Assembly: GCF_000368065.1 (NCBI RefSeq)
Contig: NZ_KB851200.1
Span: forward strand, 1,171,204 to 1,235,203
Reading direction: 5' to 3'
DNA: 64,000 bases
Origin: Acinetobacter seifertii
GTDB taxonomy: Bacteria > Pseudomonadota > Gammaproteobacteria > Pseudomonadales > Moraxellaceae
Shown here: piece by piece, positions 24,108 to 35,038 of the stretch
Layout of the letters: the number at the start of each line of letters is the position of its first letter
Numbering within the stretch: position 1 is the stretch's first letter
Position numbers and translations under genes: made by a program
Notes under the pieces: generated by a model
Databases searched by the model: none
Seen by the model: the letters and a program-made list of their open reading frames with translations, nothing else
Told to the model about the DNA's origin: nothing

Positions 24108-26666
24108 ATGCCAAAAAAACGGCAAGAATCTTATAAATTATTAAAACGCCATATTTGTTATTACTTGGCTTCTGGCGTTGTTACAATGACAATGCCTGTA
24201 TTCGTGCACGCTGAAGAAACAGCTGCGAGTGCTCCTGTCGAAGCTGAGTTTGATTCTGCTTTCTTAATTGGCGATGCCAAAAAAGTTGATATTTCTCGTT
24301 TTAAATACGGTAATCCTGTTTTACCAGGCGAATATAACGTTGACGTATATGTAAATGGTCAATGGTTTGGTAAACGTCGCATGGTGTTTAAAGCAGTAGA
24401 TCCAACACAAAATGCTGTAACTTGCTTTACAGGAATGAATCTTCTTGAATACGGCGTAAAGCAAGAGGTTTTATCTAAGCATGCTCCGCTTCAAAAAGAA
24501 AATAATACGTGTTACAAAATCGAAGAATGGGTAGAAAACGCATTTTATGAGTTTGATAACTCTCGCTTACGTGTAGATATTTCAATTCCACAAGTCGCAT
24601 TACAAAAAAATGCTCAAGGTTATGTTGACCCAAGTGTATGGGATCGTGGCATTAATGCAGGCTTTTTATCTTATAATGGTAGTGCTTATAAAACGTTTAC
24701 TAATTCTAACGATAGAAGTGAAACGTCAAATGCATTTATGGGGATTACAGCCGGATTAAATTTAGCCGGCTGGCAATTACGTCATAATGGTCAGTGGCAA
24801 TGGCAAGACACTCCTGCTGAAAATCAGTCTAAATCAAGTTACGAAGAAACCAGTACTTATTTACAGCGAGCATTCCCTAAATATCGCGGCGTTTTAACAC
24901 TTGGTGATAGCTTTACCAACGGCGAAGTATTTGACTCTTATGGTTATCGTGGTATCGATTTTTCAAGTGATGACCGAATGCTACCGAACAGTATGTTGGG
25001 GTATGCTCCACGTATTCGTGGTAATGCGAAAACCAACGCCAAAGTTGAAGTTCGCCAACAAGGTCAACTGATTTATCAAACAACAGTAGCACCGGGTAAC
25101 TTTGAAATTAACGACTTATACCCTACTGGTTTTGGTGGGGAGATTGAAGTTACTGTTATTGAAGCAAATGGTGAAATACAAAAATTTGCTGTACCTTATG
25201 CATCTGTTGTACAGATGTTACGTCCTGGCGTGAACCGTTATTCATTAACAGTCGGTCAATTCCGTGATCGAGATATTGATCTTAATCCTTGGGTAGTTCA
25301 AGGTAAATATCAACAAGGTATTAACAACTACTTAACGGGTTATACTGGAATTCAAGCTTCTGAAAATTATACAGCCTTATTGTTAGGTGCTGCTTTTGCA
25401 ACCCCTATTGGTGCTGTTGCATTTGACGTTACCCACTCTGAAGCGGACTTTGAAAAACAAGCTTCACAATCAGGTCAAAGTTTCCGTTTAAGTTATAGCA
25501 AGTTAATTTCTCCAACGAATACAAACTTAACACTTGCAGCTTATCGCTACTCAACAGAAAACTTCTATAAATTACGTGATGCCCTGCTTATTCGTGATTT
25601 AGAAGACAAAGGTATCAATACTTACGCTGCTGGTCGCCAACGTAGTGAATTCCAAATTACCTTAAACCAAGGTCTTCCTGAAGGTTGGGGTAACTTCTAC
25701 ATGGTAGGTTCATGGGTCGATTATTGGAACCGTAGTGAAACCACTAAACAATATCAAGTTGGTTATAGCAATAATTACCATGGTTTAACCTATGGTTTAT
25801 CTGCGATTAACCGTCAAGTTGAATATGGTTCAAACACTCAATCACGTGATACTCAGTACTTGATGACACTATCTTTCCCAATGAACTTTAAAAAGAATTC
25901 AGTCAATGTCAACATTACTGCGTCTGAAGATAGTCGTACAGTGGGTGCAAGTGGTATGGTGGGTGATCGCTTTAGTTATGGTGCTTCTATGTCGCATCAA
26001 GACTATACAAATCCATCATTTAACGTAAATGGTCGTTATCGTACCAACTATACAACTGTTGGTGGTTCTTATAGCGTAGCTGATTCTTACCAACAAGCAA
26101 TGGTTAGTTTAACTGGTAGTGTTGTTGCCCACTCAGAAGGTGTTTTGTTTGGCCCTGAACAAGGACAAACGATGGTACTTGTTCACGCACCTGAAGCAGC
26201 AGGAGCAAAAGTAAGTAATACAGTGGGTCTAAGTATTAACAAAGCGGGTTATGCAGTAGTCCCATATGTTACTCCTTACCGTCTTAATGACATTACGCTT
26301 GATCCTCAAGAAATGTCTAGCAAAGTAGAACTTGAAGAAACGAGTCAACGAATTGCACCGTTTGCTGGTGCAATTGCTAAAGTGGACTTTGCAACCAAAA
26401 CTGGTTATGCAGTTTATATTAATAGTAAAACTGTAGATGGCAACAGCTTACCGTTTGCAGCCCAAGTCTTTAACCAAAAAGACGAAGCTGTAGGTATTGT
26501 TGCACAAGGTAGTATGATTTACTTACGTACCCCACAAGCTCAAGATCGTCTCTATGTAAAATGGGGTGATGAAAGCAATGAGCGTTGTTCGGTTGAGTAC
26601 AATGTGAGTAACCAGTTGCAAAATAAGCAACAAAGCGTAGTAATGACTGAGGCTGTCTGCAAATGA
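24108..26666 (+). CDS. Outer-membrane fimbrial usher
   Basis: An 852-residue usher of the FimD/PapC family. It has an N-terminal signal region ending VHAEE, the N-terminal chaperone-binding domain (FDSAFLIGDAKKVDISRF) and a beta-barrel. The plug is near DSYGYRGIDFSSDDRMLPNS, and the C-terminal domains hold a Cys pair near the end. It forms the secretion pore and platform of the pilus. Its stop overlaps the adhesin start by ATGA. The sequence AGGCGGA lies upstream of the ATG. Confidence 0.95.
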   Translation: MPKKRQESYKLLKRHICYYLASGVVTMTMPVFVHAEETAASAPVEAEFDSAFLIGDAKKVDISRFKYGNPVLPGEYNVDVYVNGQWFGKRRMVFKAVDPTQNAVTCFTGMNLLEYGVKQEVLSKHAPLQKENNTCYKIEEWVENAFYEFDNSRLRVDISIPQVALQKNAQGYVDPSVWDRGINAGFLSYNGSAYKTFTNSNDRSETSNAFMGITAGLNLAGWQLRHNGQWQWQDTPAENQSKSSYEETSTYLQRAFPKYRGVLTLGDSFTNGEVFDSYGYRGIDFSSDDRMLPNSMLGYAPRIRGNAKTNAKVEVRQQGQLIYQTTVAPGNFEINDLYPTGFGGEIEVTVIEANGEIQKFAVPYASVVQMLRPGVNRYSLTVGQFRDRDIDLNPWVVQGKYQQGINNYLTGYTGIQASENYTALLLGAAFATPIGAVAFDVTHSEADFEKQASQSGQSFRLSYSKLISPTNTNLTLAAYRYSTENFYKLRDALLIRDLEDKGINTYAAGRQRSEFQITLNQGLPEGWGNFYMVGSWVDYWNRSETTKQYQVGYSNNYHGLTYGLSAINRQVEYGSNTQSRDTQYLMTLSFPMNFKKNSVNVNITASEDSRTVGASGMVGDRFSYGASMSHQDYTNPSFNVNGRYRTNYTTVGGSYSVADSYQQAMVSLTGSVVAHSEGVLFGPEQGQTMVLVHAPEAAGAKVSNTVGLSINKAGYAVVPYVTPYRLNDITLDPQEMSSKVELEETSQRIAPFAGAIAKVDFATKTGYAVYINSKTVDGNSLPFAAQVFNQKDEAVGIVAQGSMIYLRTPQAQDRLYVKWGDESNERCSVEYNVSNQLQNKQQSVVMTEAVCK

Positions 26667-27679
26667 AAAAATTACTTTTAAATAGTGGTGCTTTAGTAGT
26701 ATTAGGTTTTTGTATTAATACTGGTGCTCAAGCATCATGTACGACTAGTAGCGGTTTCAGAACAATTGATGTTCCAATGCAGGTTGGACGAGTTGTGGTT
26801 CGACCAAGTGACCCTGTAGGTAAAGTTTTAGTTAAATCACTTTTTGAGATTAGACCAGATCCTTATACAATGTATACCTGTAATTCTTCGGATATGATGG
26901 TTGCTCAGTTATTACAAAATTACCCAATTAGCATACTTGGGGATAGCATCTACTCAACAAATATCCCAGGAATTGGTATTCGTCTTTATCGTGAGGCATT
27001 TAATGCCGAAAATTTTTCTGGTTACTATCCTTATACTCGTCGTGTCCCAAGTACTCGTATTACTCTTGCTGAAGGTTATTTTGTTGTAGAAATTGTGAAA
27101 ACAGCTGAAAACACTGGATCTGGAACTTTAGTCCCTGGTGTTTATAGTACTTATTATGCCGGAAATCGAAGTGATCGCCCTTTTTTAACCAGTACTGTAC
27201 ATGGCAATGCAATTACAATCGCTTCTTCTTCTTGCGAATGGCGCGGTGCTATTAATAAACAGGTACAGTTGCCAACTGTTACAAAAGCAGGATTTAAAGG
27301 TGTTGGTTCAACCCAAGGCGACCAGTCATTCGATCTAAATATTTTATGTAATGGTGGTATCAACCCTACTGGCTATGAAGAGAAAAACCTCATTAGCTTG
27401 AGTTTTGATTATCAACAGGATGGCACTAATACCCAAGTTTTAAAAAATCTTGAACCAAATGCAACTAAAGCAAATGGTGTTGGGGTTCAACTTTTATGGA
27501 ATTATCAAAATAAGAATCAGGTTATTGGTACAGGCGATAAACTAGAGTTGGGAACAGTGAAATCAAATCAAACTGTTGAATATAACGTGCCATTGACTGC
27601 TCGTTACTATCAAACAGCAACAAATGTGACTGCTGGTAAAGTACGTGCAATGGCTACTGTAACGATTCAATATGATTAA
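26663..27679 (+). CDS. Two-domain tip adhesin of the fimbrial operon
   Basis: A 338-residue protein with a signal peptide cleaved after AQA (about residue 24). The N-terminal lectin-like domain is Cys-rich and shows no recognisable ligand motif. The C-terminal pilin domain ends RAMATVTIQYD, with Tyr next to the last residue. Position after the usher and this two-domain length are typical of FimH-like adhesins at the pilus tip. The stop codon lies inside a perfect 34-bp palindrome. Confidence 0.85.
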   Translation: MKKLLLNSGALVVLGFCINTGAQASCTTSSGFRTIDVPMQVGRVVVRPSDPVGKVLVKSLFEIRPDPYTMYTCNSSDMMVAQLLQNYPISILGDSIYSTNIPGIGIRLYREAFNAENFSGYYPYTRRVPSTRITLAEGYFVVEIVKTAENTGSGTLVPGVYSTYYAGNRSDRPFLTSTVHGNAITIASSSCEWRGAINKQVQLPTVTKAGFKGVGSTQGDQSFDLNILCNGGINPTGYEEKNLISLSFDYQQDGTNTQVLKNLEPNATKANGVGVQLLWNYQNKNQVIGTGDKLELGTVKSNQTVEYNVPLTARYYQTATNVTAGKVRAMATVTIQYD

Positions 27680-27694
27680 TCATATTGAATCGTT
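27661..27694 (+). terminator. Perfect 34-bp palindrome overlapping the adhesin stop codon
   Basis: Seventeen-base arms are perfectly complementary (27661-27677 and 27678-27694), and the last five adhesin codons and the stop lie within them. No T tract follows. It can form a long hairpin in the mRNA and marks the operon end. It could also be a dimeric protein-binding site. Confidence 0.65.
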
Positions 27695-27793
27695 ATTAAG
27701 CTGAATAAAATTTAAAAACATAAATATTAATAATAAATTTTACTTTAACACTACTTTCTAAAAATTTAACACTTAACTCGATAGGAATATTTT

Positions 27794-28747
27794 ATGAAAA
27801 AAATAGGCATAGTTGCTGTTGGTGCAATTACATTATGCTGGGCAATATATGAAGTATCTTCTGATAATACCAATACAACATCGCGTAATGAATCCGATCA
27901 AAAAGTCGCATCTAAAAGCATTTCATCACCTACAAAGAATGAAAAATTAGCACCTCAAATGCTTTTGACTCAAACTACCTCCCTTAATTCTTCTGCTCCA
28001 GTCTGCAAATATAATTTTGATGCGACTCTAGAAGATTATGATCTATTTAATACTCAGTATCCTGATCGACCACCTACGATGAAATTTCCTCGAATTAATG
28101 GGCAAAATTTCGGTTTCAAAATAGACCCAATCACTGAAGATTATTACGGTTATTTTGTATACACAGCAAAAAGCAAATCAAAAATGAATTCAATAAGCTA
28201 TGAAGGTGATTTTTTATTACCTCATAAAGATATTGTTGCTTTTGAAATGCAGCTTAAGATACCTACAATTTCTTCAGGAAGCTCCTATTATTCATCTGAT
28301 ATCAGTTTTACGGGTGTCACAGATAATAATTATATAATTAATTCATTTTATAATTTTATTGTTGGCGCATATGATCCTGACTTTGGTGAAAACCCTCCTA
28401 GTTTATATTACAGCTTAAGTTCCCAAGTTAATGAGGATACTTTAATAGATAGATATCATAAAAATAGAAACATGACAGTTAATACAAATGCATATCAACG
28501 CTTAGGTATTTACATCAACCAGAATACTAGGCAGGTCGGATTCATTTTAAATGGCCTTGATGAAGGATACAAATTTAAACTACCTGGTGCACTACAGAAA
28601 GTGGCGTTTACAGTTGATGGAGTTGTAGATATTCATTCTACAAATTTATTTGGCCAAGAGTTGTCGAGTGAACTCATTACTGACCGTAATGCGCTACAGT
28701 TTAGCTATCCTCAAGGCACAACTGACATGTGTGGTAATGCCCTCTAA
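27794..28747 (+). CDS. Secreted protein of unknown function
   Basis: A 317-residue protein with one N-terminal hydrophobic segment (residues 4-18), a Ser/Thr/Lys-rich linker to about residue 65, then a globular region. There is a single Cys pair (VCKYNF and DMCGNAL), one near each end of the domain, which would clamp it. The pattern resembles the Acinetobacter family I recall as DUF4882, but this is from memory. It lies 114 bp after the fimbrial operon on the same strand and could be a surface or pilus-related protein. It shows no pilin motif. Confidence 0.7.
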   Translation: MKKIGIVAVGAITLCWAIYEVSSDNTNTTSRNESDQKVASKSISSPTKNEKLAPQMLLTQTTSLNSSAPVCKYNFDATLEDYDLFNTQYPDRPPTMKFPRINGQNFGFKIDPITEDYYGYFVYTAKSKSKMNSISYEGDFLLPHKDIVAFEMQLKIPTISSGSSYYSSDISFTGVTDNNYIINSFYNFIVGAYDPDFGENPPSLYYSLSSQVNEDTLIDRYHKNRNMTVNTNAYQRLGIYINQNTRQVGFILNGLDEGYKFKLPGALQKVAFTVDGVVDIHSTNLFGQELSSELITDRNALQFSYPQGTTDMCGNAL

Positions 28748-28770
28748 GATATAAAACTATAATAAGTCAT

Positions 28771-28801
28771 AAAAAAGGGCTGAATCACAGCCCTTTTTCT
28801 T
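28771..28801. terminator. Bidirectional terminator
   Basis: GGGCTG (28777-28782) pairs with CAGCCC (28788-28793), extended by A and T runs on both sides. It is shared by the convergent genes at 27794 and 28805. Confidence 0.85.
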
Positions 28802-28804
28802 TTT

Positions 28805-29932
<1,128 letters not shown>

Positions 29933-30077
29933 TCATTCGGTATTTATAGTCGAGCAAAATAGATTATATATTGGTAATACAAGAGCTTAATTTTGCTTAA
30001 ATTAAATTGGCTTTCATGACAATCCATCACAGCATAGCCAGTCAAGTACGTCTAGGCAAGCATGTTTTTCAAAATCA

Positions 30078-30104
30078 AGAAGCCTCTTATGTTAAGAGGC
30101 TTCT
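30078..30104. terminator. Hairpin downstream of the unknown 623-residue gene
   Basis: AGAAGCCTCTTA (30078-30089) pairs with TAAGAGGCTTCT (30093-30104) around a 3-base loop. T-rich sequence follows on the minus strand. Confidence 0.65.
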
Positions 30105-30141
30105 GATTAAATTGTTTATATATTAAACAGCTTATCTTTAC

Positions 30142-32013
30142 TTATAGGTAAATATCTGGTGGATATGGTGTGTTATCACTAATAGGTGTATATAGCGTAT
30201 TTTCAACAAAAAAGCCATTTGGAGCTTGAGTAGTATCAATCGTAATCGAGTCAAACATCACTTGTGGATATGCCCAGATAAACTGCTTCATCAGACCAAG
30301 CGATAAGTTGTTTTGCATATCTCCAAAAATCCGTTGCCAGATCGGTGTACGATATGGTTTGTTTTTATCGAACCCGTAGATATAAGCAATAGATGCATCT
30401 GGTACAAATCCTGATAAATAAGCCACTTTATTTACAGGGTAGCCTAAATCTTGAGTTGGTATTTGTGAAACAGCCTGATGAGCTAAATCTAGTTTCGCTT
30501 CTAAAAGCCAATCATAGGCCTCCGTCATGATGTAATCAAAATTTGGATAAGAATAGTGCTCGCTTGGATAATTGATATAAGTTGCTAAGGTTTGTATTGG
30601 AGAACGAATAGATGGGAAAAAGATTAATGGGCACACTTGAGCATTTGAATATTTTGCTTTAATCGCTGTTCGAATATCTTGGCATGTTTGTCCTAATTTA
30701 TTTCGTAACCATGACTTAAACTCATCGTATGGCGTTCCAGTCTTATTCATTGCATCATAAATTGTTCCCAAGTCCGGCGCATATAAACCTGTATCTGCAT
30801 TAAAAGCTAACTTAGTTGGATAGTCATAGACACATGGTAAGTTCGTATCCGTGTTGTACCACCACCAAGGCTCACCAATTTGCATGTTGACATCACACCC
30901 GCCCGTCACCAAGGTATCTGCAAACTCAATAAAAACTTTATGTAAGTATGCCAAAGCATTTTGATCACATAAACTAAAGAAATAACTTGGTGGCTGGTAG
31001 GCCGTTTTACCCAAATTACTATTCCAGTCGCGCTGTGCCCAAAACTCATTTGCTCCTAACGAGTACATTTCAAAACTTACCCCAAAAACAGGTTGCATAT
31101 TTGCATTATGCAGAGCTTGAGCATATTTCTCATGCCATTTACGGGTACAAGGGTTAACGACATCTTGACCTGTAACGAGTGTGTCTGGAATCTGGAATCT
31201 ATTAATATCACTTCTCCAGATCATTTCAGGATAATGTGACATACCACAGTAATGGTTAATAAAACCGTGATATCCCAAAGCAGCCATGTTATCTACTATT
31301 CGCTGTGGATTCAGATCGTAATGGTCGTCATAGCTAGTACATAAGCCATAATTATGCTGAGGTACGATCACTCGGCTTAGATTTAACTGTGCATTTGTAC
31401 CAGTAACGACTGAATTGGTAATACGAATATAACCATCTTCTGACTGACTCAAGGGCAATGATGAGTGGGCGTTATAGCTACTTGTAAACGCTGAAAATGA
31501 AATTCTCTGAATATTGGTAACTGGAAAGCTATCTGTAGCCGAGAAACCTGCTTTGACTGTATCCCAATTAATATGAATATGAGCAGATCTTGAAGATGGA
31601 TTATCCGCGTAGTTGAACAAAACAATATACGCGATTTTATCTACCCCATTGTCGTTATAGTAAACAGTTAGAGTTGGCGTTAATGACTCATTATTTAAAA
31701 CAGGCATAGAGGATGACAGTTCAATGTTAAAGTCCCATATCACGCCTGAATAGCTATACTTAGTTTCATAAGCTAAAAGTTTATGATCTTTAGTGTCATA
31801 CGAGTTCCAACTAATACCTGCTAAGTCTGTGGTCATACGTGAGCGGAAAGTTGCCTCAAAACCATTGCCATAATTGGTAATAGCAAAAGACATACTTTGT
31901 GGGCCATCTATTGTCCAATAGCTTGGACTGAACCTGTCAATAAGTATATTTTGAGTAATGGGTTGAGGAGAAACCGTAGAATTATTTTGTACATTTTGTG
32001 AGTTATTTATCAT
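30142..32013 (-). CDS. Large protein of unknown function, possible TIM-barrel (glycosidase-like) domain
   Basis: A 623-residue protein that I do not recognise with confidence. The N-terminus is Asn/Ser-rich with no signal peptide. Residues to about 215 look beta-rich (jelly-roll-like). The second half alternates helix and strand, with many Trp and Tyr, and contains INHYCGMSHYPEM, QIGEPWWWYN and MTEAYDWLLEA, which look like a TIM-barrel with acidic residues at strand ends. Such a layout occurs in glycoside hydrolases and in phage tail proteins with TIM-barrel domains. No phage genes are nearby. The start follows a weak ribosome-binding site. It is a single gene between a terminator and a divergent lipoprotein gene. 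Confidence 0.7.
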   Translation of the reverse strand: MINNSQNVQNNSTVSPQPITQNILIDRFSPSYWTIDGPQSMSFAITNYGNGFEATFRSRMTTDLAGISWNSYDTKDHKLLAYETKYSYSGVIWDFNIELSSSMPVLNNESLTPTLTVYYNDNGVDKIAYIVLFNYADNPSSRSAHIHINWDTVKAGFSATDSFPVTNIQRISFSAFTSSYNAHSSLPLSQSEDGYIRITNSVVTGTNAQLNLSRVIVPQHNYGLCTSYDDHYDLNPQRIVDNMAALGYHGFINHYCGMSHYPEMIWRSDINRFQIPDTLVTGQDVVNPCTRKWHEKYAQALHNANMQPVFGVSFEMYSLGANEFWAQRDWNSNLGKTAYQPPSYFFSLCDQNALAYLHKVFIEFADTLVTGGCDVNMQIGEPWWWYNTDTNLPCVYDYPTKLAFNADTGLYAPDLGTIYDAMNKTGTPYDEFKSWLRNKLGQTCQDIRTAIKAKYSNAQVCPLIFFPSIRSPIQTLATYINYPSEHYSYPNFDYIMTEAYDWLLEAKLDLAHQAVSQIPTQDLGYPVNKVAYLSGFVPDASIAYIYGFDKNKPYRTPIWQRIFGDMQNNLSLGLMKQFIWAYPQVMFDSITIDTTQAPNGFFVENTLYTPISDNTPYPPDIYL

Positions 32014-32196
32014 GTCATAATGCTCTTAATGGCTTTAAGAAGTCTTATATTAAATAATTATTTTATTTATATTGTTTGGATAAGTAACAATTGAGTTTAA
32101 TCTACGAAGAGTAGATAATTATTATGATTATTAAAATAATATGAACCTAACACATTATTTTAATTCTAAAGTGGACTTTGCAATAAGGAGCAATGA

Positions 32197-33357
32197 ATGC
32201 CAAATCCTTCTCGGTTAGGACACTTTAGAATAGTGTTACTTTTGACTCCAGCTTTATCATTATTAAGTGGTTGCAGTGATACAGCATTTCATAAAAATAA
32301 TAAGCCTATAGTTATTTCTTCAAGTATTGCGAAATCTTATCCTGAGCCAGATACATACTTGGGTGAAAAGCTGCAACCAAATGAAAAGTTAGTGGCTCAG
32401 CAAATATCCACAGTTATTGAAGAATCTATCCGAAAAGAATACTCACCCGGCAAAGCCTTAAGAGATGCACATCCTAAAGCACATGGCTGTGTTCGTGCCG
32501 AGTTTCATGTACTTAAAAATATTCCAACTCAACTCGCAAAAGGTGTATTTGTTCCCGATAAAAGCTATGAGGCATGGATTCGCTTTTCAAATGCATCTAA
32601 CGATGCTTCTCAAGCAGATATTGAAAAAGATGCCCGCGGCATGGCTATAAAAGTCTTAGGTGTACCGGGTGACAAAATTTTAGAGAGTGAAAAGGAAGCG
32701 ACAACTCAAGATTTTATCATGATCAATCATCCAGTCTTTTTTGTAAATGACGGTCAAAGATATCTTTCATTTATTCATGATGTGAACAATAAGGGTTTCT
32801 TTAATAAACTCCACATTCCTTTTGCCCTAGGTTTAAAAGGAACAATCAATGCTTTAGGAGCTCGTAATTCTAAAATTTCCAATCCACTCTATGCACGTTA
32901 CTGGTCTATGGTGCCCTATCAATTAGGATTAGGTAATGACCGTCAAGCTGTTAAATATTCAGTAAGAAATTGCTCGGCGGTGTCCCCAGCTTTCCCTGAT
33001 CATCCAAGCCATGATTTTTTAAGAGATGCTTTAAAAGATACTTTGCAGAAGCAGGATGTTTGCATGGAATTTTTAATACAGCCAAGAACTTCAAATAAAA
33101 TGCAAGTTGAAGATGCAATGACTGAGTGGAAAGAAACGGAAGCACCCTTTTACCAAGTTGCGACTCTTCATATACCAAAACAGAGCTTTGATACACCTGA
33201 GCAAAATCAATTTTGTGAAAATCTCTCTTTTACGCCGTGGCATGCATTACCTGAGCATAAGCCTTTAGGCGGAATAAATAGAATGCGTAAAATTATTTAC
33301 GAAGATATAAGTAGAACTAGACATGAGATGAATTCTGCTCCACGTCATGAACCGTGA
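32197..33357 (+). CDS. Catalase-fold lipoprotein
   Basis: A 386-residue protein of the catalase-like heme superfamily. The lipoprotein signal has the lipobox LLSGC (Cys about residue 27). The catalase landmarks are HGCVRAEFHV (distal His), WIRFSNAS, DARGMAIKVLG and DFIMINHPVFFVND (distal Asn region). The classical proximal-Tyr motif is not obvious, and the chain is shorter than true catalases (about 480-500). It belongs with the small catalase-related (SrpA-like) proteins, which may act as peroxidases. AAGGAG precedes the ATG at 32197. It is probably attached to the periplasmic face of a membrane. Confidence 0.85.
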   Translation: MPNPSRLGHFRIVLLLTPALSLLSGCSDTAFHKNNKPIVISSSIAKSYPEPDTYLGEKLQPNEKLVAQQISTVIEESIRKEYSPGKALRDAHPKAHGCVRAEFHVLKNIPTQLAKGVFVPDKSYEAWIRFSNASNDASQADIEKDARGMAIKVLGVPGDKILESEKEATTQDFIMINHPVFFVNDGQRYLSFIHDVNNKGFFNKLHIPFALGLKGTINALGARNSKISNPLYARYWSMVPYQLGLGNDRQAVKYSVRNCSAVSPAFPDHPSHDFLRDALKDTLQKQDVCMEFLIQPRTSNKMQVEDAMTEWKETEAPFYQVATLHIPKQSFDTPEQNQFCENLSFTPWHALPEHKPLGGINRMRKIIYEDISRTRHEMNSAPRHEP

Positions 33358-33390
33358 TAAATTAGCTCAGCTTAATGAAATTTTGAATAA

Positions 33391-33416
33391 AAAAACCGCC
33401 CCAGAAGGCGGTTGCT
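33391..33416. terminator. Terminator hairpin
   Basis: AACCGCC (33394-33400) pairs with GGCGGTT (33407-33413), with A residues before it. A second stem, ATAGAAGTGT (33435-33444) with ACACTTCTAT (33452-33461), lies next to it and faces the convergent gene at 33472. Confidence 0.65.
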
Positions 33417-33471
33417 GAATTTTAACAGCGATACATAGAAGTGTGGTGGAAACACTTCTATATTCTTTAAA

Positions 33472-33939
33472 TTATTTTCTTTCTTTTACCATTTTTTTAA
33501 AATCTTCCGATTTAAAGTACTTAATGATCAGTTCACCATCATCATTTTTCTGTGCAGTTTCTGAAGAATTTTTATAGTGGTCAAACTCACTATTAAACTT
33601 AAAATCCGGGGGAATTAACTTTGAAATAGACGGAAGTCTAGTTTCTCCACCAGTAGTGATTCTTTCAATAAATCCTGCTAGCCATAAAATATACTCATCT
33701 TTATTTTTATAACTAGGCATCAAACTAATATCAATTTTAACGGCGCACTGATCTAGTGGTTTGGTTAGACACTCTTCAAAATCAATGAAGTTATATTTAA
33801 GCTTAAATTTGGTGTCTTTAATTTCTTTACGAATTACTGCTATTAAGTTGTTTAGTTGTTCGGTGGGAATATTTGAAAAAAGATCTTGATCTTTAAATCG
33901 TTTATAAACCTTTTCAGCAATCATCAAATATTGGGGCAT
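33472..33939 (-). CDS. Small cytoplasmic protein of unknown function
   Basis: A 155-residue charged protein with no signal peptide or membrane segment. Predicted helices at the N-terminus precede a beta-containing middle, and the C-terminus is Lys-rich (KSEDFKKMVKERK). I do not recognise a family. The start has a good ribosome-binding site (GGAG about 10 nt before the ATG). It is a single gene, and codon use looks ordinary. Confidence 0.7.
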   Translation of the reverse strand: MPQYLMIAEKVYKRFKDQDLFSNIPTEQLNNLIAVIRKEIKDTKFKLKYNFIDFEECLTKPLDQCAVKIDISLMPSYKNKDEYILWLAGFIERITTGGETRLPSISKLIPPDFKFNSEFDHYKNSSETAQKNDDGELIIKYFKSEDFKKMVKERK

Positions 33940-34185
33940 GTCCTATCTCCTTTTTACCTTCCTTCTTGGTCGGTTGCTTACTCAGCCTTTTAAAGAAGTA
34001 TGATACAAAACATGTGTTTTCTTGTGATTCTTAAATATCTAAATGTAATTAATGTGTAGTTGTGAAATTCTATTGATAAATAATTCACAATATTTGGACT
34101 GAAGATGTGGTGTGTCTCGGTTTTTAACGATAAATTTTTAGTGTTGGTAATAGCAGCTTTCAAAATACTTAACTACATCAATTTT
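33940..34185. other. Intergenic stretch, nothing recognised
   Basis: About 250 bp between the unknown gene and the panB terminator. It contains the promoter region of the gene at 33939 and no open frame or repeat that I can support. Confidence 0.5.
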
Positions 34186-34225
34186 AAAAAAAGAAGATAA
34201 TCATTTTTAACTTTTGATTATCTTC
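34186..34225 (-). terminator. Terminator of panB
   Basis: GAAGATAATCA (34193-34203) pairs with TGATTATCTTC (34215-34225), with a T run following on the minus strand. Confidence 0.8.
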
Positions 34226-34246
34226 CCTTATGTTTAAATCAATTTT

Positions 34247-35038
34247 CTAAATATATTGATGTGCTTCGCTTGGGAAAGAACCTTCTTTTACAGCTTTAAC
34301 ATATTCTTTAATAGCAGACTCAATACTTGATTGTCCTTCCATGAAATTTTTCACAAATTTTGCGGGCTTATCGTTTAAACCCAACATATCATGTAAGACC
34401 AGTACTTGTGCATCTGTATCGGCACCAGCACCAATTCCAATTACTGGTATAGAAACTGATTGACTGATTTGTGTTGCAACAACAGAAGGTACACATTCAA
34501 TCAACAGTATTGCTGCTCCAGCTTCTTCTAAATGCTTTGCTGTATTAATTAAATTTTTTGCTTGGTCTTCAGTTTTACCTTGAACTTTAAATCCACCCAA
34601 AACATTTACAGATTGAGGTGTTAATCCAATATGAGCACATACAGGTACGCCATTTTGAGTTAATTTATGAATTGATTCAGCAAGCCATGAATCTCCTTCG
34701 ATTTTTACCATATGTGCTCCCGCTTGCATTAAAAGGCCAGCATTTTTTAGCGCATCTTCCAGCGTTCCATAAGTCATAAATGACATATCAGAAATAATAA
34801 ATGCGTTAGTATTTCCGCTTTTAACACAAGCAGTGTGATATACCATTTGTTCAGTTGTTACAGGTAAAGTGCTGTCATATCCCTGTAATACCATACCTAA
34901 AGTATCTCCAACTAGCAAAACGTCTACTCCTGCATTATTTGCGACCTTAGCAAAGGTAGAGTCATAACAAGTCAGAACAGCTATTTTTTGTTTTTGTTCT
35001 TTCATAGCTTTTAATGTCGTTAAAGTTATCGTTTTCAT
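34247..35038 (-). CDS. panB: 3-methyl-2-oxobutanoate hydroxymethyltransferase
   Basis: A 263-residue enzyme of the first committed step of pantothenate synthesis: it transfers a hydroxymethyl group from methylene-tetrahydrofolate to 2-oxoisovalerate. The family blocks are visible: [46 protein letters not shown] and VIGIGAG. It is normal in length. It stands alone here without panC, which usually follows it in Acinetobacter, so this may be a second copy. That cannot be decided from one window. Confidence 0.92.
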   Translation of the reverse strand: MKTITLTTLKAMKEQKQKIAVLTCYDSTFAKVANNAGVDVLLVGDTLGMVLQGYDSTLPVTTEQMVYHTACVKSGNTNAFIISDMSFMTYGTLEDALKNAGLLMQAGAHMVKIEGDSWLAESIHKLTQNGVPVCAHIGLTPQSVNVLGGFKVQGKTEDQAKNLINTAKHLEEAGAAILLIECVPSVVATQISQSVSIPVIGIGAGADTDAQVLVLHDMLGLNDKPAKFVKNFMEGQSSIESAIKEYVKAVKEGSFPSEAHQYI

